Origin: SVTX01 sp964629615
Lineage (GTDB): Bacteria; Bacillota; Clostridia; Oscillospirales; CAG-272
Reading direction: 5' to 3'
DNA length: 9,920 bases
Assembly: GCA_964629615.1 (NCBI GenBank)
Contig: CAZVUD010000046.1
Span: 1 to 9,920, forward strand
In this document: in pieces, positions 1-5,743 of the stretch
Position numbering within the stretch: position 1 is the stretch's first letter
How the letters are laid out: every line of letters begins with the position of its first letter
Made by a program: the position numbers and the translations under genes
Notes under the pieces: generated by a model
Databases searched by the model: none
Told to the model about the DNA's origin: nothing
The model's input: the letters and a program-made list of their open reading frames with translations, nothing else

Positions 1-198
1 CATAGGCACGTACAATTTAGGGAAAAGCGGAGAATTAAAGTAAAACCTTCTAAAGCTTCGTCTGAGAAGAATTTTTAGTATTGGCAGAAGGACTCTGAAC
101 CTTAGTTTTGCACCTAAGTGCATTAAAAAATAAAGTTTATCCTGTGCAAAACGAGCAAACGCAAGCGTTTACTTGGGTTCATCGTTTGTATACATATC
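1..198. other. Left-edge region without an assignable gene
   Basis: No complete gene can be supported here. A plus-strand frame is open from base 1 to a TAG at 76-78 (25 codons, Lys/Arg-rich end ending SSEKNF). A minus-strand frame is open from an ATG at 121-123 to the left edge (41 codons, Arg/Leu-rich). They overlap on opposite strands, so at most one is real, and neither resembles a family I recognise. A short inverted repeat, AAACGC-AA-GCGTTT, lies at 157-170, and a small hairpin, TGCAC-CTAA-GTGCA, at about 109-122. Both could be incidental. Confidence 0.4.
83..122 (-). pseudogene. tRNA-like 3'-end fragment
   Basis: Bases 83-100 repeat the 3' end of the neighbouring tRNA-Trp gene (243-259) with a single inserted base: GGCAGAAGGACTC(T)GAAC on the plus strand. 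Read on the minus strand, the piece also has an anticodon-arm-like stem, TTAG/CTAA, around a loop containing TGCAAAA, then a T-arm-like AAGG/CCTT. No D arm or 5' acceptor half is visible, and the T loop has one base too many, so it cannot be a working tRNA. It may be a decayed tandem tRNA or the footprint of an element that used the tRNA 3' end as its attachment site. Confidence 0.35.
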
Positions 199-236
199 AA
201 AACAGCCTACACAGTTAAAACTGTGTAGGCTGTTTT
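199..236 (-). terminator. Terminator hairpin behind tRNA-Trp
   Basis: A perfect 16-bp inverted repeat (199-214 with 221-236, 6-base loop) has an A-run on one side and TTTT on the other, so it can act in both directions. On the minus strand it starts at the last A of the encoded CCA of the tRNA, placing it as the tRNA transcript's terminator. Confidence 0.8.
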
Positions 237-311
237 GGCAGGGGCAGAAGGACTCGAACCCACGACCCTTGGTTTTGGAGACCAGTACTCTACCAACTGA
301 GCTATACCCCT
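236..311 (-). tRNA. tRNA-Trp (anticodon CCA)
   Basis: This 76-base tRNA gene on the minus strand decodes UGG. The acceptor stem is AGGGGTA (311-305) paired with TGCCCCT. The D arm is GCTC...GAGT with a GG-containing loop. The anticodon loop CTCCAAA has CCA at positions 34-36, and the T loop is TTCGAGT. The discriminator base is G, as expected for tRNA-Trp, and CCA is encoded (236-238). Two stem pairs are imperfect: C27-A43 in the anticodon stem and U50-U64 in the T stem. The gene has its own promoter upstream and a terminator starting at its last base, so it appears monocistronic. Confidence 0.93.
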
Positions 312-352
312 ATTGTGCCGCAAATATACATCTATTATACTGCAACAGAAGC

Positions 353-381
353 ATTATACCACACTTTAAAGAAAAATGCAA
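353..381 (-). promoter_or_regulatory. Promoter of tRNA-Trp
   Basis: On the minus strand, TTGCAT (381-376) is followed after exactly 17 bases by TATAAT (358-353). A TG one base upstream of the -10 makes it an extended -10 promoter. Transcription would start near 346, about 35 bases before the tRNA. A second TATAAT-like hexamer at 334-339 lacks a good -35. Confidence 0.7.
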
Positions 382-452
382 TAGCTTTTTCAAAAAAAAT
401 CAAAATATTCCCGAAATTTAATATAATTCGCTTACAAGTTGAATTACAAGCA

Positions 453-481
453 TTGACAAATGAAGCAATTAATGCTATAAT
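453..481 (+). promoter_or_regulatory. Consensus sigma-A promoter of the Gly-rich membrane gene
   Basis: TTGACA (453-458), a 17-base spacer and TATAAT (476-481) match the consensus exactly, and TG at 473-474 gives an extended -10. The start would be near 488, leaving a leader of about 65 bases before the ATG at 554. Such a strong promoter suggests the gene is, or recently was, well expressed. Confidence 0.8.
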
Positions 482-553
482 AATGTCAAAGACAACTAAT
501 GGCTCAATACCTTTACAGACAATAGAAATCTTTATGAAAGAGAGGAATTTATT

Positions 554-1069
554 ATGCCAGGACCAGGCGGTGGATCAAGAGGCGGCGGAGGCTCTCGCGG
601 TGGCGGCGGATTTGGAGGCGGCTCACGCGGAGGCGGATTTGGAGGATCGGGCGGCAGACCCGGTGGATTCGGAGGACCGGGAGGACGTCCCGGCGGATTC
701 GGTGGACCTCCCCCTCACAGAAGACCTCCAAGACACTTTTACGGCGGTTGGGGCTGGGGACGCCCGAGATATTACGGCGGTGGCGGTTGCCTCGGCGGAT
801 TCTTGGGTATACTTCTCGTGCCCATAATAGTGATCATACTTGTAGCTGTCCTTGCGTTGACAAGCGTTTTCAGCATAGTAGATTCTTATAAGACTCTTGC
901 TAACGGCGGTCTTGTAAATTATGATTATGACAAGCTTGAAAACTACGCACTTGAAGAATACTATACAATGCATTCGGTCATGACGACGAGGACAGCATCC
1001 TTGTCGTCATGGTCACTGCCGAAAATAATTACGACTTCGATTGGTACTGCTGTGTCGGATATCATATAA
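554..1069 (+). CDS. N-terminal part of the split Gly-rich membrane protein
   Basis: The start ATG sits 8 bases after GAGG (542-545). Residues 1-53 are almost entirely Gly, Ser, Arg, Phe and Pro. A Pro/Arg/His/aromatic stretch follows (about 52-80), then a hydrophobic membrane segment around 82-106 (LGILLVPIIVIILVAVLAL). The true coding frame continues to about codon 136 (DYDKLENYALEEYY). The remaining residues up to the TAA at 1067-1069 are out-of-frame filler rich in Thr and Ser. I cannot assign a function. Confidence 0.6.
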   Translation: MPGPGGGSRGGGGSRGGGGFGGGSRGGGFGGSGGRPGGFGGPGGRPGGFGGPPPHRRPPRHFYGGWGWGRPRYYGGGGCLGGFLGILLVPIIVIILVAVLALTSVFSIVDSYKTLANGGLVNYDYDKLENYALEEYYTMHSVMTTRTASLSSWSLPKIITTSIGTAVSDII

Positions 1070-1611
1070 CAGGAAGAGTTAACGAGATGTTCGGCGGAAA
1101 CGAAACCGAATTCGGATTTGCCATGATCAACAGCGTCGATAGACAATCCTACAAGAACTCGCTAACGCGTAATTTGTCAGATGTAGTCGAAAAGATGCAA
1201 GACAAGGTGACGTCGTCTGTCGAAGATCCGCTTCGCTGCGACGAAACTCCAAGCAACTCATCTCATATCAATAACAAGACAAGCCTCAACATAAGCAACA
1301 CAGTAGTTGACGAATGCCTCAAGAGCTTCACCGAAGAAACAGGTATTCCGATGGTGATAGTTGTTGATGAAGCAGAGGATGTTTTCGGAAAATATGTTCC
1401 GTTCAGTGATATAGTGAGGATCGTATTATCGCTCATCATACTCGGCGTAGCAATTGTCTTCATCGTTCGCGCGGTAAAGAGAAACAAGAACGGACAGAAC
1501 GGAAATAACAACAGCAATAACAACAACGGTAATAACAACGGCGGTTACAACAATAACGGCTATAATAATAACGGTTATAATAACGGCGGCTATAACGGCG
1601 GTTACAATTAA
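1009..1611 (+). CDS. C-terminal part of the split membrane protein
   Basis: The frame is open from 955 and its first ATG is at 1009, but homologous-looking sequence begins before that ATG (DDEDSILVV at 982-1008). With no ribosome binding site nearby, the ATG is probably not a native start. The part contains a mixed alpha/beta region, then TGIPMVIVVDEAEDVFGK (about residues 112-129), a membrane segment near 138-155 (IVLSLIILGVAIVFIV), a basic VKRNKNG stretch and about 40 residues of Asn, Gly and Tyr. The basic residues after the last membrane segment suggest a cytoplasmic tail, by the positive-inside rule. Function unknown. Confidence 0.55.
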   Translation: MVTAENNYDFDWYCCVGYHITGRVNEMFGGNETEFGFAMINSVDRQSYKNSLTRNLSDVVEKMQDKVTSSVEDPLRCDETPSNSSHINNKTSLNISNTVVDECLKSFTEETGIPMVIVVDEAEDVFGKYVPFSDIVRIVLSLIILGVAIVFIVRAVKRNKNGQNGNNNSNNNNGNNNGGYNNNGYNNNGYNNGGYNGGYN

Positions 1612-1616
1612 CGCTT

Positions 1617-1645
1617 AAGGGCACGTGGAAATTCCACGTGCCCTT
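1617..1645 (+). terminator. Terminator after the membrane protein gene
   Basis: The perfect 12-bp stem AAGGGCACGTGG (1617-1628) pairs with CCACGTGCCCTT (1634-1645), and the loop can shrink to 3 bases. It lies 5 bases after the stop. The T-rich stretch behind it (ATACTTTAAATTT) is weak but acceptable. It may also stop transcripts from the convergent regulator gene. Confidence 0.75.
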
Positions 1646-1718
1646 ATACTTTAAATTTCTCCTTTAAATATACCTTATCCGCGCATTTTTCTACATTTAT
1701 TATATATAATGCTCTGCG

Positions 1719-2603
1719 TCATTTTTCATTCGGAGCCTTCTCAGGCTCCTGCGCCTGACGGCGGAATGCGATGGGTGTTATTCCCTCTTGCTTTTTAAAG
1801 GTCTTGAAGAACAATACATGATCCTTATATCCGCACATCTCGCCTATCTCGCTTGCGCTGAGGTCTGTTTCCTGCAAAAGCTTCTTTGCATAAGCGATCC
1901 TTCTTGCGGCAACATATTGCATGGGCGGCTTGCCCATATATTTTTTAAACACATGCGAAAGATAGTATTTGCTTATCTTAAGCTCCTCACAGATCTGATC
2001 CATAGACTCGATCTCGGTAAAATGCTTGTTCAAATAATTATGTATACGTGTAAATATACCGTTTGTAACGAATTTAGCCTCCGAGATATTTGCCAAGCGC
2101 AATATGCCTATCATAATAAGGCGCGCAAGATATTTTGATATTATCTCGTTGTAGGGCTTGTCCGATCCAACCTCACGCTCAAGCGACTGAAAATAAAACC
2201 TGTACTCGTCCTCATCAGCGCCCGTATGCAATACAGGTGAGCTTCCGCTCTCGATAATGTAATCCGACGGCATATTTCCTATCTTGAAATTGGATATTCC
2301 AAAGAAGATGAGCTCGATACCGCTCTTTCCCGACGTGGACTCCGCATGTACGGTGTCGGGATTATACACAACGATATCACCCTTCTTTACACTGTACTCT
2401 ATGTCATCGACAGTTACCTTTCCAGCTCCCGACAACACGAACATGATCTCACAGAACGGGTGGCTATGCGGTTTTTCATTCCATTCCTTGATGCGCTCCA
2501 GCTTTCCCGCGTAAAGACACTTGCTGTCAAGCTTGATGGCGTCAACCTTCGTATAAGTCACTTTTCTGGGGTCAAAATCAATACCTGCAGGCTCGTTTTT
2601 CAT
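1719..2603 (-). CDS. AraC-family transcriptional regulator with cupin sensor domain
   Basis: This 294-residue cytoplasmic DNA-binding protein probably controls the divergent sugar-transport operon. Residues about 25-100 form an AraC-type cupin sensor: HSHPFCE supplies His46, His48 and Glu52, and a later TVHAE supplies His86, within the usual barrel pattern (KKGDIVVYNPDTVH). Residues about 185-282 carry the two helix-turn-helix motifs (MDQICEELKISKYYLSHVFK and LSASEIGEMCGYKDHVLFFK) and the family end GITPIAFRR. Length is normal. The ATG is the first possible start, since a TAA directly precedes it; the ribosome binding site (AAAGGGA about 16 bases upstream) is poorly placed, so translation may be weak. 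The ligand is not readable from sequence; a monosaccharide is inferred from the neighbours. Confidence 0.93.
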   Translation of the reverse strand: MKNEPAGIDFDPRKVTYTKVDAIKLDSKCLYAGKLERIKEWNEKPHSHPFCEIMFVLSGAGKVTVDDIEYSVKKGDIVVYNPDTVHAESTSGKSGIELIFFGISNFKIGNMPSDYIIESGSSPVLHTGADEDEYRFYFQSLEREVGSDKPYNEIISKYLARLIMIGILRLANISEAKFVTNGIFTRIHNYLNKHFTEIESMDQICEELKISKYYLSHVFKKYMGKPPMQYVAARRIAYAKKLLQETDLSASEIGEMCGYKDHVLFFKTFKKQEGITPIAFRRQAQEPEKAPNEK

Positions 2604-2844
2604 TTAATATACCCAAAAGTCCCTTTCTGTTTTTGTACACTTTTCATAAAAAAAGTGTCTTTTTTTGTTTTCTGACAAAAAAATATTTTTAGTAAAAACT
2701 AATAATAAATTATGCCTATTTTTTCTAAAATCTATAATTTTGTGGTATTTTGTACGGATATTATAACATATTTTCACACAAAAAGCAATAGTTTTTGCAA
2801 AAATTGTGTGTCTTTTTTTGTGATTTCTTTTGCCGTTTATGCTA
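2604..2844. other. AT-rich divergent intergenic region with repeat candidates for regulator binding
   Basis: This region separates the regulator from the transporter operon and has no convincing gene. It contains an 8-bp inverted repeat, ACACTTTT/AAAAGTGT (2637-2644 and 2651-2658). An exact 14-base direct repeat, GTGTC-T7-GT, lies at 2655-2668 and 2808-2821. Tandem ATTTTGT heptamers lie at 2737-2743 and 2747-2753, and the inverted pair CACACAA/TTGTGTG at 2775-2781 and 2804-2810. Any of these could be regulator sites; the base composition is so AT-rich that some will be chance. A convincing promoter for the minus-strand regulator was not found. Confidence 0.4.
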
Positions 2845-2873
2845 TTGATTATTATTTGCCAAAGTATTATAAT
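2845..2873 (+). promoter_or_regulatory. Promoter of the sugar ABC transporter operon
   Basis: TTGATT (2845-2850), a 17-base spacer and TATAAT (2868-2873) form a good sigma-A promoter with a weak -35, as expected where an activator helps. The transcript would start near 2880, giving a leader of only about 24 bases. The inverted and direct repeats end just upstream (about 2821), in the usual place for an AraC-type activator. Confidence 0.65.
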
Positions 2874-2888
2874 TACATATGGAAAACG

Positions 2889-2896
2889 AAAGGAGG
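2889..2896 (+). promoter_or_regulatory. Ribosome binding site fixing the ATPase start
   Basis: AAAGGAGG lies 7 bases before the ATG at 2904. In-frame ATGs further upstream, from 2712, would add about 64 hydrophobic, AT-coded residues absent from the family and lie before the promoter, so 2904 is the real start. Confidence 0.88.
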
Positions 2897-2903
2897 TATT
2901 CTT

Positions 2904-4409
2904 ATGTCGCAAAACATTTTGCTCGAAATGAACGGTATAGATAAGCGATTTAGCGGCGTTCACGCTCTTAAAGGAGTTCATTTCGATCTTAAAGCAGGCG
3001 AGATACACGCGCTCGTTGGTGAAAACGGCGCAGGTAAATCCACGCTGATGAAGGTACTCACGGGTATCTACCATGCAGACGAAGGTACTATCACATACAA
3101 CGGCGCTCCGTATTCCGTAAAGAATATAGGAGAATCTCAAAGCCTTGGCATCAGCATGATACATCAGGAGCTTAACATGATGAATCATCTGACTGTCGCA
3201 CAGAATATTTTTATAGGAAGAGAGTCCATGTCAGGCAAGGTATTCATCAATGATGACGACATGGTACAGGAATCTAAAAAGCTCTTCGACCTCATCGGAA
3301 TAAATATTGACCCAAAAACACAGCTCGGTAACCTCACGGTAGGTAAGCAACAGATGGTAGAGATCGCAAAGGCTATCTCACGTGACTGTAAGCTTCTTAT
3401 CCTTGACGAGCCTACCGCGGCACTCACGCAGTCCGAGATCGACGAGTTGTTCAAGATCATGAACGACTTGAAACAAAAGGGCATCGGAATGATCTACATA
3501 TCTCACCGTATGGACGAGATCAAGCTCATATCCGACAGGATCACGGTAATGCGCGACGGCGAATATGTCGACACGGTAGTTACAAGCGAGGTAACAAAGG
3601 ACGACATCATCAACATGATGATCGGTCGTGTAGTTTACGAGGACCCCAAGACCCAGAGTGAAGTCGACCCCGACGCTGACGTAGTTCTCGAAGTAAGAAA
3701 TCTTTGCAGTGGCAGGACCATTAAGGACGTAAGCTTCAAGCTCCGCCGCGGTGAGATCCTCGGATTCTCAGGACTCATGGGCGCAGGAAGAACAGAGGTA
3801 GCGCGTGCAATATTCGGTGCTGACCCGTTCGACAGTGGCGAAATATTCGTAAACGGTAAAAAGGTAAACATCAAATCCCCCGTGGATGCAATAAAGTACG
3901 GTATCGGCTATCTTTCAGAGGACAGAAAGAGATACGGACTTATGCTTGACAAATCGGTAGCTGAGAATACGGCGATATCCTCGATAGACCGTTATGTCAA
4001 GGGCGGACTTATAAACGACAAGCTTCTTAAAGAAGAGGCTTCGGAGGAAAACAGAAAGCTCCGCACAAAGACCCCGTCCATCGATCAGCTCCTAAGAAAC
4101 CTTTCAGGTGGTAACCAGCAGAAGGTAATTATCGCAAGATGGCTCATCAAGGATAGCGATATACTCATTTTCGACGAGCCTACACGAGGCATCGACGTCG
4201 GAGCAAAGAGTGAGATATACACTCTTATGAACGAACTTTCAAAACAGGGCAAATCCATAATCATGATCTCTTCCGAGCTTGTTGAGATCCTCCGTATGAG
4301 CGACAGAGTGCTTGTAATGTGCGAGGGACGCAAGACAGGAGAGCTTGACATCTCCGAGGCTAATCAGGAGAATATTATGCAGCTTGCCACAATGCGGGAG
4401 GAAAATTAA
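2904..4409 (+). CDS. Sugar ABC transporter double ATPase (RbsA/MglA/XylG type)
   Basis: This 501-residue cytoplasmic ATPase powers monosaccharide import in the CUT2 family, where one polypeptide carries two nucleotide-binding domains. Domain 1 has Walker A GENGAGKST (39-47), signature LTVGKQQ (144-150), Walker B LLILDEP (164-170) and the switch His in ISHRMDE. Domain 2 has a degenerate Walker A, GLMGAGRTE (290-298), without the usual Lys, then LSGGNQQK (400-407) and ILIFDEPT (420-427). The degenerate second site is normal for this family, as is the length. It is first in an operon with the permease, only 4 bases apart, and the binding protein. Substrate cannot be read from the ATPase; the linked fucose isomerase suggests L-fucose or a similar sugar. 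Confidence 0.95.
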   Translation: MSQNILLEMNGIDKRFSGVHALKGVHFDLKAGEIHALVGENGAGKSTLMKVLTGIYHADEGTITYNGAPYSVKNIGESQSLGISMIHQELNMMNHLTVAQNIFIGRESMSGKVFINDDDMVQESKKLFDLIGINIDPKTQLGNLTVGKQQMVEIAKAISRDCKLLILDEPTAALTQSEIDELFKIMNDLKQKGIGMIYISHRMDEIKLISDRITVMRDGEYVDTVVTSEVTKDDIINMMIGRVVYEDPKTQSEVDPDADVVLEVRNLCSGRTIKDVSFKLRRGEILGFSGLMGAGRTEVARAIFGADPFDSGEIFVNGKKVNIKSPVDAIKYGIGYLSEDRKRYGLMLDKSVAENTAISSIDRYVKGGLINDKLLKEEASEENRKLRTKTPSIDQLLRNLSGGNQQKVIIARWLIKDSDILIFDEPTRGIDVGAKSEIYTLMNELSKQGKSIIMISSELVEILRMSDRVLVMCEGRKTGELDISEANQENIMQLATMREEN

Positions 4410-4413
4410 TATT

Positions 4414-5661
4414 ATGAAAAATCAGAACACACCGTTCGGCGCAAAGCTGAACTTCAGGGGAAAGACACGTCAGACAGGCGTACGTACCCTTAACTACTTC
4501 AAAACAGCAGGAAAGCAGAATCTTGTAATAGTTATCGCAACGATCGCGCTCTTCCTTGTATTCACACTTATCAACTCAAACTTTGCAAGTAAGAGCAACC
4601 TGCTCCTTATGAGCAAATCACTCGTTCCCTATGCAATCCTTTCTCTCGGCGTTACATTCGCCATTGCAACAGGCGGTATCGACTTGTCTATCGGTACTAT
4701 CTGCATAGGCGCTCCTGTTTTGGCAGGCGCTATCTGCTCCACAGGCGTATCACAGGACGAAGGCACACTTTGGCTCACCATCCCGATCATTCTCATAAGC
4801 AGCCTTCTCTTCGGTCTTTTGAACGGCTTCCTTATCGCTAAGTGCAAGCTCGCTCCCTTTATAGCAACTCTCGGTACCATGCTTCTCTCCCGCGGTCTTA
4901 CCTCGGTGCTTGCACAGCAGATAACTGAAAAGACATCCGCTATAAAGTACCCCACGACAGGTTGGTTCCAGAAGCTCTTCACAAGCTACAATGGCTTCCC
5001 CATAGGTATCGTCTGGGTGCTCGTTCTGGCGGCTATATGCATGGTAGTCATGTTCAAGACAAAGATAGGAAGATACATACTTGCAATAGGAAGTAACGAA
5101 GAGGCAGCTCGCCTTTCCGGTATCAATGTTGACAAATACAAGATCATAGCTTACGCAATAAGCGGTCTTTTCGCAGGTATCGCGGCTCTCTTCTGGACAG
5201 CTGCAAACCCCTCACTCACACTTGCATCCGGTAACGGTATGGAGCTTGACGCTATCGCAGGCGTTTACATCGGCGGTACAAGCACAACAGGTGGTGCGGC
5301 TTCGATAATGGGTACTGTATTCGGTTCTCTCATTCTCGTAGTTATCCGTCAGGGTCTTAACATCGCCCTTACAACATTCGACATCAACCTTTCAAGTACA
5401 TTCATCACATACGCGGTAACAGGTATCATCGTTGTTGGTGCCGTTCTCCTTGACGTATTCAAGAAGAAGTCCGCAAACAGAGTTAAGATAGAATCCGAAG
5501 TGCAAAAGAAAAAGCGCACTATCAAGGAACAAATAGCAGCTCTCAAGGTCGAACAGGACTATGCCCTTTCGGCAAAGAACAATCCCGAGGCTGTCGCAAG
5601 AGAAGCCGAGATCGTATCTGAAATAGCAGAGCTTAAGAAAGAATTAAAGGAATTGAAATAA
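4414..5661 (+). CDS. Sugar ABC transporter permease (RbsC type) with C-terminal charged tail
   Basis: This 415-residue integral membrane protein is the translocation channel of the CUT2 sugar importer. The first membrane segment is near residues 36-53. The family core includes ATGGIDLSIGT, GLLNGFLIAK, the ATPase-contacting loop GSNEEAARLSGI and the region GGTSTTGGAASIMGT. The start is set at 4414, after GGGAGG (4396-4401, a rather long spacing of 12). An in-frame ATG at 4345 lies inside the ATPase gene and adds unlikely residues. Typical RbsC proteins are about 320 residues; this one has an extra N-terminal leader of about 35 and a highly charged tail of about 66 (350-415), rich in Lys, Glu and Leu and probably coiled coil. 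The tail should be cytoplasmic. Confidence 0.94.
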   Translation: MKNQNTPFGAKLNFRGKTRQTGVRTLNYFKTAGKQNLVIVIATIALFLVFTLINSNFASKSNLLLMSKSLVPYAILSLGVTFAIATGGIDLSIGTICIGAPVLAGAICSTGVSQDEGTLWLTIPIILISSLLFGLLNGFLIAKCKLAPFIATLGTMLLSRGLTSVLAQQITEKTSAIKYPTTGWFQKLFTSYNGFPIGIVWVLVLAAICMVVMFKTKIGRYILAIGSNEEAARLSGINVDKYKIIAYAISGLFAGIAALFWTAANPSLTLASGNGMELDAIAGVYIGGTSTTGGAASIMGTVFGSLILVVIRQGLNIALTTFDINLSSTFITYAVTGIIVVGAVLLDVFKKKSANRVKIESEVQKKKRTIKEQIAALKVEQDYALSAKNNPEAVAREAEIVSEIAELKKELKELK

Positions 5662-5685
5662 TTCTTTTATAAAAACACAGTAATC

Positions 5686-5705
5686 AAAACCTACGGAAAG
5701 GTTTT
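5686..5705 (+). other. Small hairpin between permease and binding-protein genes
   Basis: AAAACCT (5686-5692) and AGGTTTT (5699-5705) pair around the 6-base loop ACGGAA, followed by ATTAAAAATATTT. It is too GC-poor to be a strong terminator. It may shape mRNA ends or stability so that the binding protein is made in excess, or it may be incidental. Confidence 0.35.
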
Positions 5706-5743
5706 ATTAAAAATATTTAATTAATTTTCAGGAGGAATCCACA

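Larger units (their letters stand above)
554..1611 (+). pseudogene. Frameshifted Gly-rich/Asn-rich membrane protein gene
   Basis: Two overlapping frames make one protein of about 352 residues. The first holds a Gly/Arg/Pro-rich head and a membrane segment; the second a globular domain, another membrane segment and an Asn/Gly/Tyr-rich tail. Coding switches frame between a TGA at 952-954 (in the second frame) and about 976. Joined, the text reads ...EEYYNAFGHDDEDSILVV, a natural continuation. One missing base explains this, and no classical slippery heptamer is visible. Promoter, ribosome binding site (AGAGGAA at 541-547), both membrane segments and terminator are intact, so decay is recent or the gap is a sequencing or assembly error. 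The architecture resembles Firmicutes membrane proteins with Gly-rich ends of unknown role, and the layout recalls TPM-type membrane proteins; that is only a resemblance. Confidence 0.65.

Noticed and set aside
157..170. AAACGC-AA-GCGTTT as a catabolite-repression (cre) or LacI-type operator
   Set aside because: The centre and spacing do not match the usual cre pattern and no gene start follows it.
315..827. Plus-strand open frame overlapping the Gly-rich gene
   Set aside because: It starts next to the tRNA, spans the promoter and then reads the Gly-rich DNA out of frame as an Asp/Ala/Glu repeat; it is a by-product of the repetitive sequence.
955..1066. Programmed ribosomal frameshift signal in the split gene
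   Set aside because: No slippery heptamer in the correct phase or clear downstream structure is visible; a simple one-base loss is the simpler reading.
1697..1710. TTATATATAA palindrome next to the regulator stop
   Set aside because: Pure AT palindrome in an AT-rich spacer; no evidence that it is a site or a terminator.
2712..2903. Longer ATPase start
   Set aside because: The extra residues are hydrophobic and non-family, lie before the predicted promoter, and the GGAGG site points to 2904.
2604..3188. Minus-strand open frame across the divergent gap into the ATPase gene
   Set aside because: It covers the operon promoter and the antisense of the ATPase start, has no family features, and the gap is too AT-rich to be trusted as coding.
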